This document shows, piece after piece, positions 39,138-47,300 of a stretch of 64,000 nucleotides of DNA. The position numbers were made by a program, and so were the translations under genes. Source of the stretch: Terribium retamae (GTDB taxonomy: Bacteria; Pseudomonadota; Alphaproteobacteria; Rhizobiales; Rhizobiaceae); NCBI RefSeq assembly GCF_022347545.1, contig NZ_JAKREW010000022.1:1-64000 (forward strand), read 5' to 3'. The number at the start of each line of letters is the position of its first letter. Position 1 is the first letter of the stretch. The notes beneath the pieces are model-generated. The model saw only the letters and a list, made by a program, of their open reading frames with translations, was not told where the DNA came from and ran no database searches.

Positions 39138-39514
39138 ATGTTGCGATACGTGCCGTGTTTTTCGCCGCCGCGCTGTCGGTTGGTTCCGGCTCCGCGGCGC
39201 TCGCCGACACCAAGGGCGAGTTTGCCGCGCTGGTCGAGGCATTGCACAACGAGATCGCAGGCTGCTGGATGCCGCCGGATATGAAAGGCGCGAAACCCGG
39301 GCCCATTGTCGTCAAGGTGCGCCTCAAGCGCGACGGGTCGCTGGCCGCCAGGCCTACGGTTGAAAACCCGCCCAAGGCGAAGGAGGCTAAGCTGCTCGCC
39401 GCCAGCGCGGTGCGCGCCGTGGAGCGGTGCGCGCCTTTCCGCAGCATGAAACGCACCCGTGTTCCTTATGAGCGCTGGCGTGAGCTGAAGCTCAACTTCG
39501 CGCCGGTATTTTAG
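39134..39514 (+). CDS. Periplasmic protein with TolA C-terminal-like domain (copy 1)
   Basis: A 126-residue protein with a cleavable signal peptide (1-25, ending AALADT). The mature part resembles the stand-alone TolA/TonB C-terminal domain: EIAGCWMPP, IVVKVRLKRDGSLA and AASAVRAVERCAPF. Two cysteines (in GCW and RCAP) probably form the disulfide seen in this fold. The second copy 90 bases downstream has the same layout. No TolA-like membrane anchor or long helix is present, so it is not TolA itself. Confidence 0.7.
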   Translation: MNVAIRAVFFAAALSVGSGSAALADTKGEFAALVEALHNEIAGCWMPPDMKGAKPGPIVVKVRLKRDGSLAARPTVENPPKAKEAKLLAASAVRAVERCAPFRSMKRTRVPYERWRELKLNFAPVF

Positions 39515-39604
39515 ATAGCACCCATGCTGTTCGAAACGATCATTGTGTGCAGATCCTAGTTCAATCTACGATGAGCACAGTAGGTATCGGTTGGGGGCAG
39601 CGGC

Positions 39605-40024
39605 ATGCGATCATGGATTTGGTGCGTTCTAGCGATCTCTTCGACGTGGATTTTGACATCGGTTGCCTGCGCTGAGAGCAAAACGTCTCCCGCCAAGGGA
39701 AGAGTCAGCGTGGCAGCGATGGCTGCCATGAGAGATAAAATCTCCGGATGTTGGTCAATACCCGCCAAAGCCGTTCCTGAAGAGCTCGATGCGTTTCAGA
39801 CTGAGATCGTCGTCCATCTTAGGCCAGATGGTTCGTTGGCCGAAAAGCCGGTGGTCCGAAGATCAAAAGAGGGAAAAACTTTTCAATTGTTCGCAGCCAG
39901 CGCCATCCGAGCCATTGAAAAATGTGCTCCCTATACAATGCTGCTGCCATATGATCCCGAAGTATGGAGCGAAATTGTTGTCACTTTCGATCCATCAGAA
40001 ATCCCTCCAGCGCCACAGCAATAG
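39605..40024 (+). CDS. Periplasmic protein with TolA C-terminal-like domain (copy 2)
   Basis: A 139-residue paralogue of the preceding protein, with signal peptide (1-23, ending SVACAES). It shares KISGCWSIP, IVVHLRPDGSLAEKPVV and AASAIRAIEKCAPY, including both cysteines. Base composition is lower in G+C than its neighbours, suggesting either faster divergence or recent gain. The two genes are the same strand and adjacent, which points to tandem duplication. Function unknown; both could bind Tol-Pal or outer-membrane partners. Confidence 0.68.
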   Translation: MRSWIWCVLAISSTWILTSVACAESKTSPAKGRVSVAAMAAMRDKISGCWSIPAKAVPEELDAFQTEIVVHLRPDGSLAEKPVVRRSKEGKTFQLFAASAIRAIEKCAPYTMLLPYDPEVWSEIVVTFDPSEIPPAPQQ

Positions 40025-40119
40025 CTTGCAAAAAATCGGCATTCGGCTAGACCCGCGCCCGGCCGGCGTGGCAGAAAGCCAGGGTTTTGGGCCATAAGAG
40101 CTCGCGCGCGGAGACCCGG

Positions 40120-41112
40120 ATGCCGGATTACGACGTTCTGTGCATTGGCAATGCCATTGTCGACATCATCGCCCAATGCGATGAGGCCTTTCTCGCCGAC
40201 AACGGCATCATCAAGGGTGCGATGAACCTGATCGATGCCGAGCGCGCGGAACTTCTCTACCGTCGCATGGGCCCTGCTGTGGAAGCTTCCGGCGGCAGCG
40301 CCGGCAACACGGCAGCCGGAATTGCCAGTTTCGGTGGTCGTGCGGCCTATTTCGGCAAGGTCTCCAGGGATCATCTCGGCGAGATCTTCACCCACGACAT
40401 CCAGGCCCAGGGCGTTGCCTTCGATACCCAGCCCCTGGTCGGCACACCACCCACGGCGCGTTCGATGATCTTCGTCACCCCAGACGGAGAGCGCTCGATG
40501 AACACTTATCTCGGCGCCTGTGTCGAGCTCGGTCCCGAGGATGTGGAGTCAGACAAGGCGTCGGGCGCGGCGGTGACCTATTTCGAAGGCTATCTGTGGG
40601 ATCCGCCGCGCGCCAAGGAAGCCATCCGCCTCACCGCCCAGCACGCGCACGCTGCCGGTCGTCAGGTCTCGATGTCGCTGTCGGACAGTTTCTGCGTCGA
40701 TCGCTATCGAGCCGAGTTCCTCGACCTGATGCGTTCGCGCACGGTCGATATCATTTTCGCCAACAGCCACGAGATCAAGTCGCTCTACCAGACGTCGTCC
40801 TTCGATGAGGCGCTGGCGCAGATCCGCAAGGATTGCCGTATCGCCGCGGTGACCCGGTCGGAAAAAGGCTCCGTCATTGTCAGCGGCGACGACACTTTCG
40901 TCATTGAGGCGACCAAAATAAGAGAGCTGGTCGATACGACCGGCGCCGGCGACCTCTACGCAGCAGGCTTCCTGCACGGCTATACTCAGGGCCGCGATCT
41001 CAAGACCTGCGGCGACCTTGGCTCGCTGGCCGCTGGCCTCGTCATCCAGCAGATCGGCCCGCGCCCACGTCAGAACCTCAAGCGCGAAGCCGAACAGGCC
41101 GGGCTGGTCTAA
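40120..41112 (+). CDS. PfkB family sugar/nucleoside kinase (adenosine kinase-like)
   Basis: A 330-residue ribokinase-fold kinase. The N-terminal substrate motif GGSAGNTAAGIASFGG and the C-terminal DTTGAGDLYAAGF with the catalytic Asp are complete. The N-terminus (DVLCIGNAIVDIIA) is like the adenosine kinase-related group common in rhizobia. Start ATG 40120 follows GGAGACCC. Upstream frame to 40087 lacks support. The 95-base gap before it holds no feature. Confidence 0.88.
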   Translation: MPDYDVLCIGNAIVDIIAQCDEAFLADNGIIKGAMNLIDAERAELLYRRMGPAVEASGGSAGNTAAGIASFGGRAAYFGKVSRDHLGEIFTHDIQAQGVAFDTQPLVGTPPTARSMIFVTPDGERSMNTYLGACVELGPEDVESDKASGAAVTYFEGYLWDPPRAKEAIRLTAQHAHAAGRQVSMSLSDSFCVDRYRAEFLDLMRSRTVDIIFANSHEIKSLYQTSSFDEALAQIRKDCRIAAVTRSEKGSVIVSGDDTFVIEATKIRELVDTTGAGDLYAAGFLHGYTQGRDLKTCGDLGSLAAGLVIQQIGPRPRQNLKREAEQAGLV

Positions 41113-41132
41113 CCAGAAGCAAGGACAAGGTC

Positions 41133-41711
41133 ATGGCCAGCCCCTACCCCGAAATCACCTTGGTTCGGCACGGCGAGACCGAGTGGAGTGCCAGCGGCAA
41201 GCACACCGGCCGCAGTGACATTCCGCTGACGGCCAAAGGCGAAGAAGCCGCAGCCGGTCTTGCCACGCGGCTGCAAGGCAAGGACTTCACCGCGATCTGG
41301 TCGAGCCCGTCTTCCCGCGCCCGTCGTACCGCGGAATTGGCCGGTTTCGGCTCGGCCGAAATCAAACCGGATCTGGCCGAATGGGACTATGGTGCCTATG
41401 AGGGGCTGAAGACCAAGGAAATCCTGGTCGAGCGCCCCGGCTGGAGTCTGTTCCGGGACGGTTGCCCGGACGGTGAGAGTGTATCCGATGCGGGCGCACG
41501 CGCCGACCGGATCGTACAGGCGCTGCGCGAAACGGGCGGCAACGTGCTCGTCTTCTCCTCCTCCCATTTCCTGCGCACGCTCACCGCACGCTGGCTTGGC
41601 CTGCCGGCTTCGCAAGGAGCGCTGTTCGTGCTCGATACGGCAAGCATCTCCGTCCTCGGTTACGAGCACGATATGAGCGAGCCGGTGGTTCGCCGCTGGA
41701 ACCAGAGTTGA
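41133..41711 (+). CDS. Histidine phosphatase family protein
   Basis: A 192-residue phosphoglycerate-mutase-like phosphatase. LVRHGETEW (residues 10-18) holds the phospho-accepting His, with SSPSSRARRTAEL and the second His in SSSHFLRTL. It begins 20 bases after the PfkB kinase gene and is probably cotranscribed. Substrate unknown; the small size fits the phosphatase rather than the mutase branch. Confidence 0.9.
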   Translation: MASPYPEITLVRHGETEWSASGKHTGRSDIPLTAKGEEAAAGLATRLQGKDFTAIWSSPSSRARRTAELAGFGSAEIKPDLAEWDYGAYEGLKTKEILVERPGWSLFRDGCPDGESVSDAGARADRIVQALRETGGNVLVFSSSHFLRTLTARWLGLPASQGALFVLDTASISVLGYEHDMSEPVVRRWNQS

Positions 41712-41725
41712 TCTGGCTCTGCTGG

Positions 41726-42691
41726 TTATAAGGCGGCGGCATTTGGCTGCGGCCGGGCGAGTGTCTCGCAGCGATCGGCGAAGAGCCGCTCCGACAGGAA
41801 ATCCACGAACACCCTGACCTTGGGCGACAACTGCCGGTTGGAAGGCCACAGCAACCGGAATTGGCCGGGCGCATCAAGATAGCGGTCGAGCAGCGTTACC
41901 AGTTCGCCCCTGGCGATCGGCCCACGCACCAGGAAGTCCGGCATGCAACCGATGCCGAGCCCGGCCAAGGTGGCGCCGCGCAGCGCTTCCATATTGTTGC
42001 AGGTCAGGACGATCCTGGGGCGCGGCTCCACCTCGCCGGCCGGCAAAACGAGTGGCCAATCATAAAGCTTGCCGCTGTTGGGGAAACGGAAGCGGACGGA
42101 GTGATGGCCGTCGAGATCGCGCGGACAGGTGGGTGTGCCATGGCGCTCGAGATAGGCGGGCGCCGCGCACAGCAATTGCTGGAATGGCCGCAGCGAGCGC
42201 GTCATCAGCCGGGAATCCGGCAGGTCGCCGCTGCGCAGCGCGACATCGACGCCCTCGTCGATCAGGTCGACGATGCGGTCGTTGAAATCGAGATCGAGCT
42301 CGACCTCGGGATAGCGCTCGGCAAACTCTGGCAGCACCGGCAGGAAAAGGTGATAGCTCACCACCGGCGCGCTGACCCTCAGGCGCCCGCGCGGTGTCTC
42401 GATCGCCTCGGCCAGCATCGCTTGAGCATCGTCGAGATCGTCCAGCACGCGCCGGCAACGATCGTGGAACAATCGCCCTTCCTCGGTCAGCCTCAGGCTG
42501 CGCGTCGAACGTTGCAGCAGGCGGACACCCAGTTGCTCTTCTAATTTGGTCACCGCCTTGCCGACCGCCGATGGTGAAAGCCGCAGCACCCGTCCAGCGG
42601 CGACGAAGCTGCCGAGATCGGCAGTACGCACGAAAGCGGCAAGTCCGCTCAGCCGGTCCAGTGAACGATCCATTCGAGCGTTTTTCTCCAT
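41726..42691 (-). CDS. LysR family transcriptional regulator
   Basis: A 321-residue regulator with N-terminal winged helix (14-72, RLSPSAVGKAVTKLEEQLG) and a periplasmic-binding-like effector domain (95-300). ATG 42691 and ATG 42673 are both possible starts; the second gives the more usual MDRSLDRLSGL opening. Divergent from an MFS efflux pump across 140 bases; an imperfect dyad GAAT-N9-ATTC (42700-42716) in that gap is a candidate operator. Confidence 0.92.
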   Translation of the reverse strand: MEKNARMDRSLDRLSGLAAFVRTADLGSFVAAGRVLRLSPSAVGKAVTKLEEQLGVRLLQRSTRSLRLTEEGRLFHDRCRRVLDDLDDAQAMLAEAIETPRGRLRVSAPVVSYHLFLPVLPEFAERYPEVELDLDFNDRIVDLIDEGVDVALRSGDLPDSRLMTRSLRPFQQLLCAAPAYLERHGTPTCPRDLDGHHSVRFRFPNSGKLYDWPLVLPAGEVEPRPRIVLTCNNMEALRGATLAGLGIGCMPDFLVRGPIARGELVTLLDRYLDAPGQFRLLWPSNRQLSPKVRVFVDFLSERLFADRCETLARPQPNAAAL

Positions 42692-42831
42692 TATATGCGG
42701 AATGAGAGCTCTATTCTGCTTGTATTAGTGCAAATTTATCATGGGTCAGTCTGTCAACAAGAGCCCAGTCTTTAACAACCCCGTTGATTGGTTCGCGCGA
42801 CGCGGCCGTCACGGCAACCTCCGTGGACATC

Positions 42832-44364
42832 ATGGCAAATTCGTACAAGGCCGCGGGCGCGGCCGAAAAAGCGCTCGTCCTCGTCGCCGTGTGCCTTGCA
42901 GCACTTTCCATGCCGCTTACCTTCACCGGGCCTGCCGTGGCGCTTCCGGCGATAGGCCGCGCGCTTGGCGGCAGCCCGATCGCGCTCAACTGGGTGACGA
43001 ACGCCTTTATGCTTACCTTCGGTTCGTCGCTGATGGCAGCTGGCGCCCTGGCTGACGCCTATGGCCGCAAGCGCATGTTCCTGACCGGTGTCGCCGCCTT
43101 TGGTCTGTTTTCGGCGCTTGCTTCCGTCTCGCCATCCATCATCTGGCTCGACCTTGCCCGTGCCGCACAAGGCCTGGCTGCCGCGCTTGCCTTCGCAGGC
43201 GGTGCAGCGGCCTTGGCCCAGGAGTTCGAGGGGGCCGGGCGCATGCGTGCCTTTTCCGTGCTTGGCACCTCTTTCGGCATCGGTCTCTCTTTCGGCCCGA
43301 TCACCTCGGGCCTGTTGATCGATGCCTTCGGCTGGGCTTCGATCTTCCTGCCCGTGGTCGTTGCCGCCGCCTTCGCTTTCCTGACTGCCGCCCGCTTCAT
43401 GCGGGAAAGTCGGGATCCCGCCGCAACCGGTCTCGACTGGCCTGGTGCCGCAAGCTTCACCGTCGCACTTGCTTTGCTGACGTACGGCTTCCTCAAGGCA
43501 CCGGAAGCTGGCTGGAGCGATCCGGCGGTAATTGGTCTGCTCGCCGGTGCCGTGTTGTCCTTCGCCATCTTCGCCATCATCGAGCGCAAGGTGGCGCGGC
43601 CGATGCTGGACCTTTCCTTGTTCCGTTATCCGCGTTTTGTCGGCGTGCAATTGTTGGCCGCCGCGCCTGCTTATGCTTTCGTGGTGCTGCTGGTGCTGCT
43701 TCCGGTTCGCTTTGTCGGCGTCGAGGGAATGGATGAGATCGCCGCCGGCCGCCTGATGATCGCATTGTCGGCCCCGTTGCTGATCCTGCCGCTGGTGGCC
43801 GGTTGGTTGACGCGGTGGCTGCCGGCCTCGGTGCTGTGCGCCACCGGCCTCCTCGTCTCAGCCGCAGGCCTGTTCTGGTTGTCCGGCGTACCGGCGGGTG
43901 CGCCTGCAGCGGCCTTGGTCCTGCCCATGCTCACCATCGGTGTCGGCATCAGCCTGCCCTGGGGGTTGATGGACGGGCTTGCTGTTTCAGTGGTGCCGAC
44001 CGAGCGCGCCGGCATGGCCACCGGCATCTTCAACACCACCCGTGTTGCCGGGGAAGGCTTGGCTTTGGCCGTGGTCAGCGCTGTTTTGTCGGCGTTTACC
44101 GCCGGCCATCTCGCCGCGACCGCCCACGCGCCGTCGGAAAAACTGATGGCGGCCGCGCAGCGGCTGGTTACGGGGGATCTTTCAGCTGCGCAGATATTGC
44201 TGCCGGATGCTGGCCACGACCAAGTGGTGGCGCAGTACGGTTTCGCTTTTTCCAGCCTGCTCGTTGTGCTCACCGTCATCACGATCGTCACGGCGGTCGT
44301 GGTGTTCCTGTTCATGGGGCGGAAGACCGGACCGGAGGTGCTGTCCGACGCTGTCGAGGCGTGA
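42832..44364 (+). CDS. MFS efflux transporter, DHA2-like, 14 membrane segments
   Basis: A 510-residue inner-membrane protein with about 14 hydrophobic helices. The conserved loop ADAYGRKRMFL and the motif C-like region GIGLSFGPITSGLL mark a proton-driven antiporter of the DHA2 drug family. ATG 42832 is chosen; the frame to TTG 42784 adds only polar residues. The divergent LysR gene likely controls it. Substrate unknown. Confidence 0.9.
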   Translation: MANSYKAAGAAEKALVLVAVCLAALSMPLTFTGPAVALPAIGRALGGSPIALNWVTNAFMLTFGSSLMAAGALADAYGRKRMFLTGVAAFGLFSALASVSPSIIWLDLARAAQGLAAALAFAGGAAALAQEFEGAGRMRAFSVLGTSFGIGLSFGPITSGLLIDAFGWASIFLPVVVAAAFAFLTAARFMRESRDPAATGLDWPGAASFTVALALLTYGFLKAPEAGWSDPAVIGLLAGAVLSFAIFAIIERKVARPMLDLSLFRYPRFVGVQLLAAAPAYAFVVLLVLLPVRFVGVEGMDEIAAGRLMIALSAPLLILPLVAGWLTRWLPASVLCATGLLVSAAGLFWLSGVPAGAPAAALVLPMLTIGVGISLPWGLMDGLAVSVVPTERAGMATGIFNTTRVAGEGLALAVVSAVLSAFTAGHLAATAHAPSEKLMAAAQRLVTGDLSAAQILLPDAGHDQVVAQYGFAFSSLLVVLTVITIVTAVVVFLFMGRKTGPEVLSDAVEA

Positions 44365-44375
44365 GAACGCAAGGA

Positions 44376-44843
44376 TCAACCCACCGTCCAGCCCTTCTCG
44401 CGCAGTGCCGTGGCCACCTCCCTGCGCGGGTGGAGTTTGATGGAGAGCAATTCGACATCGTCACGGTCGCGCACGGTGAGACGCTTGTTCGAGATCATCG
44501 CCGTGCGCACCTGTGAGCGCGCGAAGCGGTGGCGCCTATCACCCCTCTGGATGATCAGCTCACCGACCGAGGCGCTCACCGTCGGTTCGCCATGCACGAT
44601 CAGGAAGCCGGCGCCGACGCCGAGCAGGCCGCCGATGATGGCAAGCGCCCAGGGGGACAGTTTCTGGCCGAGCGTCAAAGCAAGCCTGAGCGGGTCGTGC
44701 CATGGCACCCAAGGCAACTCCAGCAGCCAACCAGCAAGGTCGGGCAGGAAGGCGACAAACGCACCGCCGCCGATCACCGTTGCGATGAAAACGGCGAGTT
44801 GGTCGGTGCGTTTCATTTCAATGACGATGGGTTCGTCGGTCAT
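44376..44843 (-). CDS. YqeB-like membrane protein
   Basis: A 155-residue protein with two membrane helices (about 16-40 and 64-85) and a C-terminal PH-like beta domain (about 88-150). The layout and phrases such as LPWVPW and EKGWTVG match the YqeB family that I know mainly from actinobacteria and Bacillus. Function unknown. It converges with the MFS gene (11 bases apart) and lies downstream of malic enzyme in the opposite sense. Confidence 0.6.
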   Translation of the reverse strand: MTDEPIVIEMKRTDQLAVFIATVIGGGAFVAFLPDLAGWLLELPWVPWHDPLRLALTLGQKLSPWALAIIGGLLGVGAGFLIVHGEPTVSASVGELIIQRGDRRHRFARSQVRTAMISNKRLTVRDRDDVELLSIKLHPRREVATALREKGWTVG

Positions 44844-44884
44844 GGCCCCAAGAATGGAACATGGATGTCAAATTGAAATGCGTC

Positions 44885-47170
44885 TCAGGTCCCCGCCGAA
44901 TACGCCGCGATGGCCGCCATGTTGACGATATCGCTGTCCTTGGCATTGAGGCCGACGATCTGCACCGGCTTGTTGAGGCCGACCAGAAGCGGACCGATCA
45001 CGGTCGAGCCGCCGAGTTCCTGCAGCATCTTCGTCGAGATCGAAGCCGAGTGGAACGCCGGCATCACCAGCACATTGGCCGGTCCGGTCAGCCGGCAGAA
45101 CGGATATTGGGCCATCACGCGGGGGTTCAGTGCCACGTCGGCGGCCATTTCGCCGTCATATTCGAAATCGACGCGCCGCCGGTCGAGGATGCGCACGGCT
45201 TCTTGCACGCGCTCCGAACGTTCCCCCTGCGGGTGGCCGAAGGTGGAATAGGCGAGCATCGCCACGCGCGGCTCATAGCCCATGCGCCGGGCGAAGTTGG
45301 CTGCTTCTTCGGCGATGTCGGCAATCTGTTCGGCATTGGGCATGTCGTGCACGGCAGTATCGGCCACCAGGACGGTGCGCCCCCTGGCCAGCACGATCGA
45401 AACGCCGATGACGCGATGACCCGGCTTGGCGTCGATGACGCGGCGCACGTCGTCGAGCGCCGTCGAATAGTTTCGCGTCACCCCGGTGACGATGCCGTCG
45501 GCATCGCCCAGCGCCACCATGCAGGCCGCGAAATGGTTGCGGTCGTTGTTGATCAGGCGCTGGCTGTCACGGAACAGGTAGCCCTTGCGCTGCAGTCGCT
45601 CGTAGAGGAAGTCGGCATAGATGCCGTTCTTGCGCGACAGCCGCGCATTGATGATCTCCAGTCCCGGCTTGTCCAGCTCGATGCCGGCATGGCGAGCGTT
45701 CTCCTTGATGATGTCATCGCGGCCGAGCAGGATGGCGGTGCCGAGCTTTTGGTTCACATAGGCGACAGCTGCGCGCATCACTTGTTCTTCTTCACCCTCG
45801 GCGAAGACGATGCGCTTGGGTTGGCGCCGCACGCGGTCGTAAATCCGCTGCAGCGTCGATGCGATCGGGTCGCGGCGAGCCGACAGTTCCTGCGCGTAGC
45901 GATCGAGATCGAGGATGGGTTTGCGCGCCACGCCGGTTTCCATTGCCGCCTTCGCCACCGCGATCGGGATGGCCGAGATCAGGCGCGGGTCGAATGGCAC
46001 CGGGATGATGTAGTTGGGACCGAACTTCGGCCGGTTGCCCTGATAGGCCGCAGCAACATCGTCCGGCACATCCTTGCGGGCGAGTTCGGCGAGAGCCTGC
46101 GCCGCGGCAACCTTCATGGCGTCGTTGATGGTGGTGGCCCGCACGTCCAGCGCGCCGCGGAAGATGTAGGGAAAACCCAGCACATTGTTGACCTGGTTCG
46201 GATAGTCCGAACGGCCGGTGGCCATGATCGCGTCGGTACGGATCTCGGCCACTTCCTCCGGTGTGATCTCCGGATCGGGATTGGCCATGGCGAAGATGAT
46301 CGGGTTCTTGGCCATCGACTGCACCATCGCCGTCGTCAGCGCGCCCTTGGCGGAAAGGCCGAAGAACACGTCGGCGCCGTCCAGCGCATCGGCCAGAGAG
46401 CGTGCCTCGGTTTTCACAGCATGTGCCGACTTCCACTGGTTCATGCCTTCCGTGCGGCCCTGGTAGACGACACCCTTGGTGTCGCAAAGGATGACGTTTT
46501 CCGGCGAGAAACCCATCGACTTCACCAGCTCGATACAGGCGATGCCGGCGGCGCCGGCGCCGTTGCAAACGAGCTTCGTCGTCTTCATGTCGCGGCCGGT
46601 GATCGCCAGCGCGTTAATCAGGCCCGCGGCCGCGATGATGGCGGTGCCGTGCTGATCGTCATGGAAGACCGGAATATCCATCAATTCGCGCAGGCGCTGC
46701 TCGATGATGAAGCATTCCGGCGCCTTGATGTCTTCCAGATTGATGCCCCCGAAGGAAGGGCCGAGGAATTTGACGCAGTTGATGAACTCGTCGGCATCCT
46801 CGGTCGCCACTTCGAGGTCGATCGAATCGACGTCTGCGAAGCGCTTGAACAGCACCGACTTGCCTTCCATCACCGGCTTGGAGGCGAGCGCGCCGAGATT
46901 GCCAAGGCCGAGGATGGCGGTGCCGTTGGAAATGACGGCGACCATGTTGCCGCGCGTGGTGTAGTCGAAGGCGCGCGATGGGTCTTCCGCGATCGCTTTG
47001 ACCGGTACGGCGACGCCCGGGGAATAGGCGAGGCTCAGGTCGCGCTGCGTCGCCATCGGCTTGGTCGGCACGATCTCCAGTTTGCCCGGCCGCCCCATGG
47101 CGTGGAATTCCAGCGCCTCCTCGGAGCTTACCGAAGGGCCTTGTCCGTCCTGTCCATTCTTGCGAGCCAT
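44885..47170 (-). CDS. maeB: NADP-dependent malic enzyme with phosphotransacetylase-like C-terminus
   Basis: A 761-residue hybrid malic enzyme converting malate to pyruvate and CO2. The malic N-terminal domain includes ATQRDLSLAYSPGVA, the NAD(P) fold GAGAAGIA, and the phosphate acetyltransferase-like domain fills the last 320 residues. That length is normal for this class. ATG 47170 gives the usual MARKNG start. In Sinorhizobium the NADP enzyme Tme is encoded next to mutS, as here, so I favour NADP over NAD specificity. A long antisense frame opposite this gene is not protein. Confidence 0.93.
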   Translation of the reverse strand: MARKNGQDGQGPSVSSEEALEFHAMGRPGKLEIVPTKPMATQRDLSLAYSPGVAVPVKAIAEDPSRAFDYTTRGNMVAVISNGTAILGLGNLGALASKPVMEGKSVLFKRFADVDSIDLEVATEDADEFINCVKFLGPSFGGINLEDIKAPECFIIEQRLRELMDIPVFHDDQHGTAIIAAAGLINALAITGRDMKTTKLVCNGAGAAGIACIELVKSMGFSPENVILCDTKGVVYQGRTEGMNQWKSAHAVKTEARSLADALDGADVFFGLSAKGALTTAMVQSMAKNPIIFAMANPDPEITPEEVAEIRTDAIMATGRSDYPNQVNNVLGFPYIFRGALDVRATTINDAMKVAAAQALAELARKDVPDDVAAAYQGNRPKFGPNYIIPVPFDPRLISAIPIAVAKAAMETGVARKPILDLDRYAQELSARRDPIASTLQRIYDRVRRQPKRIVFAEGEEEQVMRAAVAYVNQKLGTAILLGRDDIIKENARHAGIELDKPGLEIINARLSRKNGIYADFLYERLQRKGYLFRDSQRLINNDRNHFAACMVALGDADGIVTGVTRNYSTALDDVRRVIDAKPGHRVIGVSIVLARGRTVLVADTAVHDMPNAEQIADIAEEAANFARRMGYEPRVAMLAYSTFGHPQGERSERVQEAVRILDRRRVDFEYDGEMAADVALNPRVMAQYPFCRLTGPANVLVMPAFHSASISTKMLQELGGSTVIGPLLVGLNKPVQIVGLNAKDSDIVNMAAIAAYSAGT

Positions 47171-47300
47171 GCTTTTGTTTCTTCCCCTTCGGCGTGCCTG
47201 AGGCGCACTCAATTTCTTTGTGGAGCGTTCGGGATTAAGGCTACACTTCGGGTGAGTAAAGCGCCAAGCAATTGCCTTCGGAAATTTTGGAAACAGTTTC

